From Bacteroidaceae bacterium (GTDB lineage: Bacteria > Bacteroidota > Bacteroidia > Bacteroidales > Bacteroidaceae), in contig CAAGLA010000038.1 of NCBI GenBank assembly GCA_900770655.1, positions 62,001 to 126,000 on the forward strand: DNA of 64,000 nucleotides, written 5' to 3'. Both the position numbers and the translations under genes were made by a program. Under the pieces are notes generated by a model. The model was not told the DNA's origin, made no database searches, and saw nothing but the letters and a program-made list of their open reading frames with translations. Positions 44,624-53,788 of the stretch are shown piece by piece. Position 1 is the stretch's first letter; every line of letters starts with the position of its first letter.

Positions 44624-47600
44624 ATGTATATGCGACAATTTATGCAATTATCGGTGGCATTAATGGTATTGGTGCCATCATCCGTGAGTGCTACAGATGT
44701 TGCGCTCGACGGTTACTTGACAAACGATTCTGTAAGGGTCGAGGCTAATGCTGTTGCTTCCGATGTACGCACCATAACAGGTACTGTGTACGATGCTGCA
44801 ACAAATACTCCTATGCCCGGTGTTCGTGTTCAGGCAACCGGTCACGTACGTGTAACAGCGATGACCGATGCTGAAGGCAAGTATAGACTTAACATTCCAT
44901 CGTATGTTACTCTTTTGAACTTCTCGACACCCGAATATCTTCTTGTTCAGCGCCCCGTAGGTAATAACGACATTATCAATGTACGTCTTTACTCGGACAA
45001 GTTCCAGGAAAACTATTCCGAAGATATCGTAATTACAGCTGAACGCGGATTCGAGCTTGGAACAACAACGTCACTCTCTATTGACGCTGACATCCAGAAC
45101 AATCTTGGTGCAGATGTGCGCTCCATTATGCGTTCAGGTACTCCCGGTGTAGGTGCTGCAATGTTTATCCGCGGTCTCAACTCTCTTAACGCCAACACTC
45201 AGCCGCTATTCGTTGTTGACGGCGTTATATGGGATTTGCAGGAAAACAGCGAGACAGTTCATATGGGTGTTTACAACAACATCCTTTCGGCAATAGACGT
45301 TAACGATATACGCGATGTAAAGGTCATTAAGAACGGCGCCGCAATTTATGGTGCACGTGGAGCCAACGGTGTTGTAATAATAAACACCAAGCGTGGCGAG
45401 AGTATGGCTACACGCATTACCGCAAATATATTCGGAAACGTTGCACTTGCACCCGAAATGCCCGATATGTTGGGAGCCGAGGCCTACCGTGTATATGCCA
45501 ATGACCTTATAGGAACAATGGATATTAACGCAAACCGCGATTTCCCGTTCCTGCGTACCGACAAGGACTATGTATACTACAACAGGTTCCATAACAACAC
45601 CGACTGGAACGATTTGGTATACCGTGAGGCTCTTACTCAGAACTACAAGATAAACGTAGAGGGTGGTGACGAAGTTGCTATGTATAACTTCTCTTTCGGT
45701 TACACAACCGGTGATACTCCTTTAAAAGGTAATTCATTTGACCGTTTGAACATACGTTTGAATTCAGACGTTCTTCTTGCAGAAAACTTCAAGACAGCGA
45801 TAGACATTTCATTCTCACGTGTGAGCCGTGAACTTTTGGACGACGGTATGCGCGAAGATGACAGTGCATTCCCGGTCTCTTCACCGGGTATCCTCTCTGT
45901 TATAAAATCGCCTTTCCTTCACCCATACCGCTATGCTATTTCGGGTGAATTAAGCAGTGTATACGATGTTGCCGACAATTTTGCTTTCGATGCAGTGGCC
46001 GCTTCAGGTGTAGCACACCCTAATAATGCCTATTATAACCCGATGACTATTCTTTCAAAGGCTTCAGGCCCCGAAAGAAATGAGCTCGAGTATACCAATT
46101 TGGGAATAACTGTTGCTCCTGAGTACAAATTAGGCGATTTTACTATCACAGAAAGATTCAACTACACTCTTAATCGTGTCAGCGAAAAGTATTATTTGCC
46201 ATATCCTACACCTTCCGACAACACTTATTATCATTTCTATGTAGATGCCTTCAATGGCAAAATCGGTAACTATGTAGGTTCTTTCTTCGGTAAGGAGACA
46301 TACCTTTCGAGCGATACACGTCTTGCTTGGAACAAGGTGCTTGGAGCTCACAGTTTCGATGTATTCGGCGGTTTCCGTTATACAAACTTCAACTTCGACT
46401 CAAATGCTATCAGCGGTGCCAACTCGGGCAGTGACAGTGAATTTGATATTGCCGATGACTTGAAGTACATAACCAGTGAGGGTGACAGAAACGTTTGGAC
46501 AAATATGGCTTGGTATCTGTCGGCCGACTACTCATACAAGACAAAGTACTTCTTGCAGCTTGCCGCTTCTATGGAGGCTTCATCACGTTTCGGTGCCAAT
46601 GCGAGCGATGCTTTGAAACTCGGAGGTGTAGCTTGGGGTCTTTTCCCATCAGTTCAGGCTGCTTGGCTTGTATCTTCTGAGTCTTGGTTTAAGTTCAAGC
46701 CGGTGAATATGCTTAAACTGCGTGCCGGTTTCGATATTTCGGGTAACGATGCCATTGACTACTTTGCAGCGCGCAGCTATTTGCAGGCTGTCAAGTTCTA
46801 CAACCAGTCGATGGGCTTGGTTCTTGGAAATGTTGAAAACGACGGTGTCAAGTGGGAAAGTACAGCCCGCATTAATGTTGGTCTCGACGCTATGTTGTTC
46901 GACAATCGCGTAGCTCTCTCTCTCGATTGGTACAAGTCCTATACGAGCGACCTTCTTGTGCAGAAGCAGTACCAGTTCGTTACCGGTATGGACAAATACT
47001 GGACAAACGGCGGTGAATTGGAGAATATGGGTATTGAGGCAACTATCAATGCAAAGCTCATCAACACCCGCAACTTCCAGTGGGAACTCGGTGCTTCTGT
47101 AGGTCACTACAAGAACGAGATAACAGCACTCGACGAGGCTATTGACCCTGTTCAGGTTTACGGTGGTGAGGTTGCAACAATGGTTGGCCAGCCGGTAGGT
47201 GTTTTCTGGGGTTACAAGACAAACGGTGTAATCTCTACTACAGAAGAGGCTGAGCAGCTCGGTATCTTCCAGCGCGATGCTACAGGTGCCAAGCAGTATT
47301 TTAAGGCCGGTGATATGAATTTTGTAGACGTTAACCCCGGTACAGATCCCGGTTGTATAGATGAAAACGACAAGACTATCATCGGTAATCCAAACCCCGA
47401 TATCTACGGTAATATCTTTACACGTTTCACATACAAGAATCTGCAGCTCGACGTTGCTTGCAACTACTCTGTAGGCAATGACATCTATAACTACTATCGC
47501 CAGCAGCTTGAGGGTGGTTTCAACTTCTATAACCAGACTGCAGCAATGGCTAACCGTTGGACAGTTGAAGGCCAGAAGACCAATATTCCTTCTATTGCAT

Positions 47601-47884
47601 ACGGCGACCCTGTAGGCAATTCACGCTTTTCGGACCGTTGGATTGAAGACGGCTCTTTCTTGAGACTTAAGACAGTGAAGCTCTCATACAATGTTCCTAT
47701 GAATGTAACTTGGTTGCAGGGCTTGACAGTATGGTGTGCTGCAGAGAACCTTTATACATTTACAAACTATAAAGGTAACGACCCCGAATTCTCTGTAAAT
47801 AATAATGTGTTGTATCAGGGTGTTGATGCAGGTTTGTTGCCACAGACACGCAGTTTCCATCTTGGTGTTAAGGTAAATCTCTAA
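44624..47884 (+). CDS. SusC/RagA-type TonB-dependent outer-membrane transporter (second triad)
   Basis: From ATG 44624 (or 44630) the protein has about 1086 residues, with signal peptide MRQFMQLSVALMVLVPSSVS, a CarboxypepD_reg-like domain (TVYDAATNTPMPGVRVQ), a plug with VKVIKNGAAIYGARGANGVV and a barrel ending HLGVKVNL. It is clearly a separate lineage from the first SusC, not a recent copy, as most segments align only by family motifs. It pairs with SusD downstream after a 62-base gap holding a hairpin. The ligand is unknown. Confidence 0.95.
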   Translation: MYMRQFMQLSVALMVLVPSSVSATDVALDGYLTNDSVRVEANAVASDVRTITGTVYDAATNTPMPGVRVQATGHVRVTAMTDAEGKYRLNIPSYVTLLNFSTPEYLLVQRPVGNNDIINVRLYSDKFQENYSEDIVITAERGFELGTTTSLSIDADIQNNLGADVRSIMRSGTPGVGAAMFIRGLNSLNANTQPLFVVDGVIWDLQENSETVHMGVYNNILSAIDVNDIRDVKVIKNGAAIYGARGANGVVIINTKRGESMATRITANIFGNVALAPEMPDMLGAEAYRVYANDLIGTMDINANRDFPFLRTDKDYVYYNRFHNNTDWNDLVYREALTQNYKINVEGGDEVAMYNFSFGYTTGDTPLKGNSFDRLNIRLNSDVLLAENFKTAIDISFSRVSRELLDDGMREDDSAFPVSSPGILSVIKSPFLHPYRYAISGELSSVYDVADNFAFDAVAASGVAHPNNAYYNPMTILSKASGPERNELEYTNLGITVAPEYKLGDFTITERFNYTLNRVSEKYYLPYPTPSDNTYYHFYVDAFNGKIGNYVGSFFGKETYLSSDTRLAWNKVLGAHSFDVFGGFRYTNFNFDSNAISGANSGSDSEFDIADDLKYITSEGDRNVWTNMAWYLSADYSYKTKYFLQLAASMEASSRFGANASDALKLGGVAWGLFPSVQAAWLVSSESWFKFKPVNMLKLRAGFDISGNDAIDYFAARSYLQAVKFYNQSMGLVLGNVENDGVKWESTARINVGLDAMLFDNRVALSLDWYKSYTSDLLVQKQYQFVTGMDKYWTNGGELENMGIEATINAKLINTRNFQWELGASVGHYKNEITALDEAIDPVQVYGGEVATMVGQPVGVFWGYKTNGVISTTEEAEQLGIFQRDATGAKQYFKAGDMNFVDVNPGTDPGCIDENDKTIIGNPNPDIYGNIFTRFTYKNLQLDVACNYSVGNDIYNYYRQQLEGGFNFYNQTAAMANRWTVEGQKTNIPSIAYGDPVGNSRFSDRWIEDGSFLRLKTVKLSYNVPMNVTWLQGLTVWCAAENLYTFTNYKGNDPEFSVNNNVLYQGVDAGLLPQTRSFHLGVKVNL

Positions 47885-47901
47885 GAACTACAACCCGTTA
47901 C

Positions 47902-47922
47902 GGTGCAGAGCTCTTCTGCACC
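47902..47922 (+). other. Intercistronic hairpin between second SusC and SusD
   Basis: GGTGCAGA (47902-47909) and TCTGCACC (47915-47922) form a perfect 8-bp stem with a 5-base loop, without a T tail. Such hairpins between susC and susD can tune relative transcript levels or block 3' decay. Confidence 0.55.
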
Positions 47923-47946
47923 GCCCGGGTGAAAAAATATAAAACA

Positions 47947-50022
47947 ATGAAAAAGAATCTAATTTATACAGTTACATTCCTGCTTTGCGGTGCTATCTTC
48001 TTCAGCTCTTGCGAAGATATGTTGAATGTTGAGTCGGACCGCGTTGAGTATGAGTTCGATGATTGGACTTTGAGCGACTCTGTATACTCGGTTTTGGGTA
48101 TTCTTAAATCGGTTCAGGGTGTCGGTGACCGCCAGATTCTCCTTAACGAATTGCGTGCCGACCTCATAACCATAAGTGACGAGAAGGCTGTAGTCGATAT
48201 CCAAGAACTGAGCAGGTCTGTCTTTAACCTGAATACAAACGAGTATCTCGATGTTAAGGACTACTATACTATAATCAATAACTGTAACATCTACCTTGCC
48301 CGTGTAGATACATCGCTCGAAAAGAACAATGTGAAATTGATGCTTCGCGAGTATGTTGCAGTGAAGAGTGTACGTGCTTGGACTTATCTGCAGTTGGCAA
48401 TCAACTATAATCAGGTTCCCTATTTCACAGAACCTATTTTAACCCATAGTGCAGCTGAGGATGTTATGAACAAGCCTATGCTTAGCCGTAACGAGATTAT
48501 CACAAACCTTATAGACGATATTCTCCCATACGAGAATCCTTCTCAGTTCCCTATGCCGCAGTGGGATGGTCTGAAGTTGATTGACGGTGAAAAGACTGTT
48601 GATGTTGCAACCGGCCAGTTGTTTATGCCTATACGTCTGTTGCTTGGTGAAATGTATTTGTGGAGAGGTGCTGCCGGTGACTACAAACGTGCCGCAGAGT
48701 GCTTCTACAATGTGATAACAGGCGCAGGCACAAATGAAACCGGTACTAAGCACAACGACTATGGTTATGTTGCAAGTTATCGCGAAGAGGGCGGCAAGTC
48801 GGCTTCAAACGGCTTTGCATCGATGTTCCTGCGTTCTACATATAGCAGCAGTACCAGCAAACCTAACTATTTTGCACTCATTACCTATGCTAATGATGCT
48901 AGTTTGGGTACAACTTCGAACCTCGCTTCTATATTCTCTCCACAGGAAGAGATTGGTGGTGCACAGGTCCTTGCGTCGCCCGGTGTAATATCACTTGCGA
49001 ACCGTCAGGTTTATCGTTACTATGAAGGTGAGGATCCCGAAAAACCTGAGCTTGTAGAGTATGGCAATGAACTTGGCTACGATTTGCCCGGCGACCTGCG
49101 TATAGCTGCAACAACATATTCCCAGACTACCAAAGACGAGGAAAGAAAAGAGTACGAAGATATAATATGCAAGTTTAATCTTGATTCCCCGCCTGCCATT
49201 GTCGGTATGCGCGACCAGAATCCGGCTTTGTATCCGGCTACTTGGATAATCCTTGCGCGTAAGGAACTTGCATATATCCGTTTTGCAGAAGCTCTTATGG
49301 GTATGGAGCGCGAAGGTTACAAGGGTGCTATGAGTCTTGCTATGGAGGTGCTGAAGGTTGGTGTAAAGGACAACTATCCACTGCTTAAGGACCCTGTATA
49401 TGCCGAGCGCGTGGCAATAAGCGCAAAGGGTGATACTCTTAAGAATATTACCATTGACAAGGTTACAGGTGATACAATCGTTACCAACAGAATGGAGACT
49501 TATCTTGCATCATACACAGACTCTTTAGGTTTCAACTTCACAGCAACTGCTTTCCAGAACAATAAAGGTCTGCATTCACGCGGTTCAGGCGATAGTGAGC
49601 GTAACAAGTATTATGCTCTTAATGACACCTGTATTGCACGTTATCTGGGTTGCATAGAAGAGGTAGGCAATGTTGAAAATATTACAGCCGCCATTACATA
49701 CGAGGACTCTGTCAACTATGTAACAGACCTCATTATTGACGAGCTTGCACTTGAGTTCGCGTGGGAGGGCTTCCGTTTTGGCGACCTCGTACGTTTCTCA
49801 CAGGCAATGGGCGACAACAATATACTTGCAAAGCGTGTAGCCGGCCGTGCATTCAACAACACGGTATCTTATCGTCATCCGCAATTCCAGTTCGATGCAG
49901 AGCTGTACAGCAAGATGATTGACGAGAACAACTGGTATCTGCCTCTTCCTGTAGAGGTGGTAGAGCCGGGTAATGTTGTTGAGACCCCAGAGGATTTCGA
50001 CCCGGAAGCTCCTCTAGAGTAA
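47947..50022 (+). CDS. SusD/RagB-type outer-membrane lipoprotein (second triad)
   Basis: From ATG 47947 the product has 691 residues, long for a SusD. It has lipobox FFSSC (Cys22) followed by Glu-Asp, SusD-like helices (SVRAWTYLQLAINYNQVPYF, LLLGEMYLWRGAAGDYKRAAE) and the C-terminal LALEFAWEGFRFGDLVRFSQ motif. A Pro/Glu-rich acidic tail ends the protein. It is the ligand-binding lid of the second SusC. A GTG at 47929 in frame is rejected as start. A strong terminator closes the block. Confidence 0.95.
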   Translation: MKKNLIYTVTFLLCGAIFFSSCEDMLNVESDRVEYEFDDWTLSDSVYSVLGILKSVQGVGDRQILLNELRADLITISDEKAVVDIQELSRSVFNLNTNEYLDVKDYYTIINNCNIYLARVDTSLEKNNVKLMLREYVAVKSVRAWTYLQLAINYNQVPYFTEPILTHSAAEDVMNKPMLSRNEIITNLIDDILPYENPSQFPMPQWDGLKLIDGEKTVDVATGQLFMPIRLLLGEMYLWRGAAGDYKRAAECFYNVITGAGTNETGTKHNDYGYVASYREEGGKSASNGFASMFLRSTYSSSTSKPNYFALITYANDASLGTTSNLASIFSPQEEIGGAQVLASPGVISLANRQVYRYYEGEDPEKPELVEYGNELGYDLPGDLRIAATTYSQTTKDEERKEYEDIICKFNLDSPPAIVGMRDQNPALYPATWIILARKELAYIRFAEALMGMEREGYKGAMSLAMEVLKVGVKDNYPLLKDPVYAERVAISAKGDTLKNITIDKVTGDTIVTNRMETYLASYTDSLGFNFTATAFQNNKGLHSRGSGDSERNKYYALNDTCIARYLGCIEEVGNVENITAAITYEDSVNYVTDLIIDELALEFAWEGFRFGDLVRFSQAMGDNNILAKRVAGRAFNNTVSYRHPQFQFDAELYSKMIDENNWYLPLPVEVVEPGNVVETPEDFDPEAPLE

Positions 50023-50072
50023 CAAAATGCAGGAAGTGCAGTTAACTTGCCTTTTATTCATTTTTTAAATAG

Positions 50073-50100
50073 CACAGGAGCAGCAATTGCTGCTCCTGTG
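50073..50100 (+). terminator. Terminator closing the fasciclin/Sus block
   Basis: CACAGGAGCAGCAA (50073-50086) is followed directly by its exact reverse complement (50087-50100), a 28-bp palindrome, then TGTTTAAATA. It lies 50 bases beyond the second SusD stop and 25 bases before the sirtuin ATG. Confidence 0.82.
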
Positions 50101-50125
50101 TGTTTAAATAATATAGCATATAATT

Positions 50126-50827
50126 ATGAAAATAGCAATTTTGACAGGAGCGGGAATGAGTGTAGAGAGCGGGCTGAGTACATTCCGCGGCGGAGGTGGT
50201 CTTTGGGACAATTACCCTGTAGAGGCTGTGGCCTCTGCCGAAGGTTTCCGTTCAAACCCCGCTCTTGTTCTTGAATTCTATAACAAGCGGCGCAAGGAGC
50301 TTTACTCAGTGGAGCCGAATTTAGGACACAAGCTCATAGCTGCCCTTGAGAAGAACAACGAGGTTGTTGTAATAACGCAGAATGTAGATAACCTTCACGA
50401 ACGTGCCGGTTCCAGCAATGTAATACACCTGCACGGAGAACTGGAGAAAGTATGCTCTTCAAAGAACCCTGCCGACCTTTCCTGTGTGCGTAGGCTATCA
50501 CCCGATGCTCCTGAGATTTTTATGGGCGACCTTGCTGCCGACTCCTCTCAGCTGCGTCCCTATATCGTCTTCTTTGGCGAAGAGGTTCCTCTTATGTCTG
50601 CAGCCATAGATGCACTGTCCGGTGCCGACGTATTCCTTGTCATAGGAACTTCGCTTAATGTATATCCTGCAGCTTTTCTGCTCGACTATATACCATCTAC
50701 GGTGCCTGTATACCTTATAGACCCTAACGATGTTGCACACCGTGGCGGCAACAATGTAACACACATAAGAGAGGGTGCATCGGCGGGAATGCAGTATTTT
50801 ATAGATAAAATATTGAAACGATTATAA
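50126..50827 (+). CDS. Sir2-family NAD-dependent protein deacylase
   Basis: The 233-residue sirtuin has GAGMSVESGLSTFRGGGGLW (NAD-binding), TQNVDNLHERAGS, catalytic His103 in HLHGEL and GTSLNVYPAA. It removes acyl groups from lysines using NAD, probably regulating metabolic enzymes such as acetyl-CoA synthetase. The small domain normally holds four zinc-binding cysteines in two pairs; only Cys110 and Cys120 are seen, so the structural zinc may be missing. It stands alone between terminators, with only 25 bases upstream, so its promoter may overlap the terminator. Confidence 0.93.
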   Translation: MKIAILTGAGMSVESGLSTFRGGGGLWDNYPVEAVASAEGFRSNPALVLEFYNKRRKELYSVEPNLGHKLIAALEKNNEVVVITQNVDNLHERAGSSNVIHLHGELEKVCSSKNPADLSCVRRLSPDAPEIFMGDLAADSSQLRPYIVFFGEEVPLMSAAIDALSGADVFLVIGTSLNVYPAAFLLDYIPSTVPVYLIDPNDVAHRGGNNVTHIREGASAGMQYFIDKILKRL

Positions 50828-50876
50828 AATTAAAATAAATTAACCAAAATTTATTCCTTTATTTGTTAAAGGCTGC

Positions 50877-50884
50877 TATCTTTG
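50877..50884 (+). promoter_or_regulatory. Rubredoxin promoter -7 box
   Basis: TATCTTTG is a perfect TAnnTTTG. No TTG is spaced correctly. The leader of about 75 bases (50890-50964) can form AAAAAG/CTTTTT or alternatively AAAAGGTT (50893-50900) with AACCTTTT (50922-50929). Confidence 0.55.
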
Positions 50885-50964
50885 TAACAGCAAAAAGGTT
50901 GCTTTTTAAAGGAAACGTTTGAACCTTTTACTTTATTTGAGTGTTTAATTTAAAAACGATAGTT

Positions 50965-51126
50965 ATGAAGAAATATATTTGTACAGTATGTCAGTGGGTC
51001 TATGACCCTGAGATTGGAGACCCCGAACAAGGTATAGAACCCGGCACGCCGTTTGAGGCTTTGCCCGATGATTGGGTTTGCCCGTTGTGCGGTGTGGGAA
51101 AAGAGGAGTTTGAAGAGACTGAGTAA
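50965..51126 (+). CDS. Rubredoxin
   Basis: The 53-residue electron carrier binds one iron through Cys6, Cys9, Cys39 and Cys42 (CTVCQWVYDP and CPLCGVGKEEF), exactly the rubredoxin pattern. In anaerobes it donates electrons to rubrerythrin or superoxide reductase in oxidative stress defence. It is a single gene; its partners are not in the window. ATG 50965 is chosen over a GTG at 50941 because MKKYICTVC is the family start. Confidence 0.96.
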   Translation: MKKYICTVCQWVYDPEIGDPEQGIEPGTPFEALPDDWVCPLCGVGKEEFEETE

Positions 51127-51159
51127 CAAAAAAAGAGAGCTTTGCTCTCTTTTTTTGTT
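51125..51159. terminator. Bidirectional terminator, rubredoxin and ygiQ-like gene
   Basis: A 16-bp stem (51125-51140 with 51144-51159) with loop TTT and core AGAGAGC/GCTCTCT carries A and T runs on both sides. It overlaps the rubredoxin stop on one side and the end of the radical SAM gene on the other. Confidence 0.9.
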
Positions 51160-53014
51160 ACAATCCCATTTTCTTTATTATGTCGTTGCGGCCTATTCGG
51201 CGTAGCTGTTGTACTATCTGTTTTCTCTCTTCGGGCTTGTACCAGAAGAAAAATTTTCTTTGAGCCTCCTTGTCGCGCATTGTATGGGCTGCAAACACCT
51301 TTTCTCCTGTTTCGGGGTTTATACCGGTGTAGTACATTTCGGTGGCCATTGTCATTGGCGTTGGTGTGAAATCCTGTACCTGTTCCAGCTGAAAGTTAAG
51401 CTGCTTTGTCTCAGCGGCAAGTTCTGCCATATTCTCCAACGTACACCCCGGGTGGCTGCTTATGAAATAGGGGATAATCTGCTGTTTAAGGTTGTGTTGC
51501 CTGTTAATGCGGTCGAATATACGTTTGAAGTCGTAGAATTGCTTAAACGGCGGTTTACGCATTAAACGCAGCACTTCGTCGGCAGTGTGCTCGGGTGCTA
51601 CTTTCAGCCTTCCGCTTACGTGGTTCTTTATAAGCTCTTCGGTGTACCGGTCGGCGGCACTGTCGAGCCTGCTGTCACCGCTGCGGTGCAACAACATATC
51701 GTAGCGTACTCCGCTGCCAATGAAACTCTTCTTTATTTCGGGCAGCGAATCAACCTTCTTGTATAGCTCAAGCAACGGTGTGTGGTCTATATTGAGGTTG
51801 GGGCATATCTTAGGCTGTATACAGGACGGTCGCGAACACTTTTGGCACATTTCGCTCTTCTTTCCCTTCATCATATACATATTGGCCGACGGCCCGCCCA
51901 AGTCACTGAGATAGCCTTTGAAATCGTCCATTTTCGCAATCTCCTTAATCTCGCGCAGAATGCTCTGTTCGCTTCTGTTTACAATGAATTTGCCCTGATG
52001 TGCCGATATTGTACAGAATGCACACCCGCCAAAACAACCGCGGTGTATGTTCACCGAGTGCTTAATCATATCGTACGCAGGAATGCGTTTGCCGTTGTAT
52101 TTGGGGTGCGGCAGTCTGGTGTATGGCAGGTCGAAACTGTGGTCTATCTGTTCCGTTGTCATAGTGGGGAACGGCGGGTTTATGACCACAATGCCTTTGC
52201 TGCACTCCTGCAGCAACCTCTTTGCATTTACCTTGTTCGACTCCTTTTCTATGGCCAAGAAGTTGGCCGCCTGTTTCTCCTTGCTTTCCAAGCACTCACT
52301 GTGTGGTGCAAGAACCTTGTCCTGTTGCGGGTCGGCTATAAAACCCTCCTTTCGGGCTATGTACCCTGTCTGGCGCGTCTCTTTGGCTATAGTGCGCGCC
52401 TCTGTCGCTGTAATGTAGAGGCTGCCGCTCTCCTTTAGGCTCTGCTGCATCTTGTGTGCAAGTTCGGTTATTGGCTGTTCGCCCATTCCGTAAACAAGAA
52501 TATCGGCCTTGCTGTCGGCAAGGATACTCTCCTTAAGGCAGTCTTGCCAGTAGTCGTAATGAGTAAAGCGTCGCATAGATGCCTCTATGCCGCCAATGAG
52601 CACGGCCGAATCGGGGTATAGCTCCTTTAGTATGTTGGAATATACTGTTGTTGCATATTCCGGTCTCATACTGTGCTTGCCGTTGGGCGAGTAGGCATCT
52701 TCGCTGCGGAATCTCTTGGCTGCGGTGTATTTGTTTACCATTGAGTCCATACAGCCGGCCGAAATGCCAAAGAAAAGGCGCGGGCGGCCCATCTTCTTGA
52801 AGTCGCGCAGGTCGTCTTGCCAGTTCGGCTGCGGAACAATTGCCACCCGGAGCCCTTCGGCTTCGAGCAGGCGGCCTATGACAGCTGCACCGAACGAGGG
52901 GTGGTCTACGTATGCATCTCCGCTGAAGATTACAACGTCGAGCTCTTCCCACCCGCGCATTTGTGCCTCTTTGCGCGTTGTTGGCAACCAGTCTGTGATT
53001 CTCCTATTCTGCAT
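51158..53014 (-). CDS. YgiQ-family radical SAM protein
   Basis: The 618-residue protein has an N-terminal cobalamin-binding-like/UPF0313 domain (SGDAYVDHPSFGAAVIGRLL, VLIGGIEASMRR) and a radical SAM core with the cluster motif CFGGCAFC in SVNIHRGCFGGCAFCTISAHQ. A second cysteine group (CQKCSRPSCIQPKICPN) may hold another cluster. The reaction of YgiQ proteins is unknown. It is the last gene of the sprE-porX operon and overlaps the 107-residue gene by 11 bases. The C-terminus is Lys/Arg-rich as in the family. Confidence 0.93.
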   Translation of the reverse strand: MQNRRITDWLPTTRKEAQMRGWEELDVVIFSGDAYVDHPSFGAAVIGRLLEAEGLRVAIVPQPNWQDDLRDFKKMGRPRLFFGISAGCMDSMVNKYTAAKRFRSEDAYSPNGKHSMRPEYATTVYSNILKELYPDSAVLIGGIEASMRRFTHYDYWQDCLKESILADSKADILVYGMGEQPITELAHKMQQSLKESGSLYITATEARTIAKETRQTGYIARKEGFIADPQQDKVLAPHSECLESKEKQAANFLAIEKESNKVNAKRLLQECSKGIVVINPPFPTMTTEQIDHSFDLPYTRLPHPKYNGKRIPAYDMIKHSVNIHRGCFGGCAFCTISAHQGKFIVNRSEQSILREIKEIAKMDDFKGYLSDLGGPSANMYMMKGKKSEMCQKCSRPSCIQPKICPNLNIDHTPLLELYKKVDSLPEIKKSFIGSGVRYDMLLHRSGDSRLDSAADRYTEELIKNHVSGRLKVAPEHTADEVLRLMRKPPFKQFYDFKRIFDRINRQHNLKQQIIPYFISSHPGCTLENMAELAAETKQLNFQLEQVQDFTPTPMTMATEMYYTGINPETGEKVFAAHTMRDKEAQRKFFFWYKPEERKQIVQQLRRIGRNDIIKKMGL

Positions 53015-53327
53015 CGCTCTCCTGCTGCTCCTTTAAGGCCTCTTCAGCAAGCCACTTGTTGTAGCATTTTACAAGGTTGCTCAGTCCAAGAGCCTTCATA
53101 TCCTCGTGGTAAAGCACAAGGCATAGTTCGAGAAGCTCTTTCGATGCCATTGTCTGCGAAGCTATGAGCGAACGTACAGTGAGCCTGAGCTTGCTGAGCG
53201 AATCCTCGTCAATGACCCCTGCGCTGTTGGCTATTCTGTCGAGCAGCGAGTATTGTCTTATAATCTGCAATTGTACTTCGTTTACATCTATGGTTCTTGT
53301 CCCCGATGCGTTTGCGTTAATCTTCAT
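53004..53327 (-). CDS. Small helical protein of unknown function
   Basis: The 107-residue cytoplasmic protein is mostly alpha-helical by composition, with no signal, membrane segment or metal motif. Conserved-looking stretches are VQLQIIRQYSLLDRIANSAG and LYHEDMKALGLSNLVKCYNK. I do not recognise a family. It lies 28 bases after tsaE and overlaps the ygiQ-like start by 11 bases, so it belongs to this operon. A role with YgiQ or TsaE is possible, but nothing in the sequence shows it. Confidence 0.72.
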   Translation of the reverse strand: MKINANASGTRTIDVNEVQLQIIRQYSLLDRIANSAGVIDEDSLSKLRLTVRSLIASQTMASKELLELCLVLYHEDMKALGLSNLVKCYNKWLAEEALKEQQESDAE

Positions 53328-53355
53328 ATATTGTGTTTTTTCGTTGTAGCTCTAT

Positions 53356-53787
53356 TTATTCCTTGTATGTAATCTTTAGAGTGCGCGTGCCGTTGTTCCC
53401 CTCTTTAATATCCACCCTCACACACTCCTCGGGCAACAGTTCTTCTACCAGTTCGGGCCATTCTATAAAGCAATATGCGTCGCTGTAGAGATACTCTTCG
53501 TAGCCCATATTGTATACCTCGGCAACCGATTTTATACGGTAGAAGTCGAAATGGTATATTGTCCTTCCCCTGCCATCTTCGTATTCGTTTACAATGGCAA
53601 AGGTCGGCGAGTTTATTGCATCTTCTACTCCCAGCTCTTCGCATAGGCTTTTTATGAATGTGGTCTTTCCGCTTCCCATTGCACCGTAAAAGGCAAAGAT
53701 TCTCCCTTTCTCCAGAAACGGAATGAACTCGCGGGCAGCCCTCCTGTATTCTTCTAATCCTTCTATTTTAATTGTATATTCTTTCAT
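53356..53787 (-). CDS. tsaE: tRNA t6A biosynthesis ATPase TsaE
   Basis: This 143-residue P-loop ATPase belongs to the TsaB-TsaD-TsaE complex that makes threonylcarbamoyladenosine at position 37 of ANN-decoding tRNAs. Walker A is GAMGSGKTT (from residue 35); further family motifs are INSPTFAIVNEYEDGR, IYHFDFYRI and FIEWPELVEELLPEE. Length is typical. It follows porX by one base and precedes the 107-residue gene. TcdA, encoded in this window at 16122, acts later on the same nucleotide. Confidence 0.95.
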   Translation of the reverse strand: MKEYTIKIEGLEEYRRAAREFIPFLEKGRIFAFYGAMGSGKTTFIKSLCEELGVEDAINSPTFAIVNEYEDGRGRTIYHFDFYRIKSVAEVYNMGYEEYLYSDAYCFIEWPELVEELLPEECVRVDIKEGNNGTRTLKITYKE

Positions 53788-53788
53788 T

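Noticed and set aside
44624..47884. The second SusC as a recent tandem duplicate of the first
   Set aside because: Apart from family motifs the two proteins differ throughout, including signal peptide, N-terminal domain and C-terminus, so the duplication, if any, is old.
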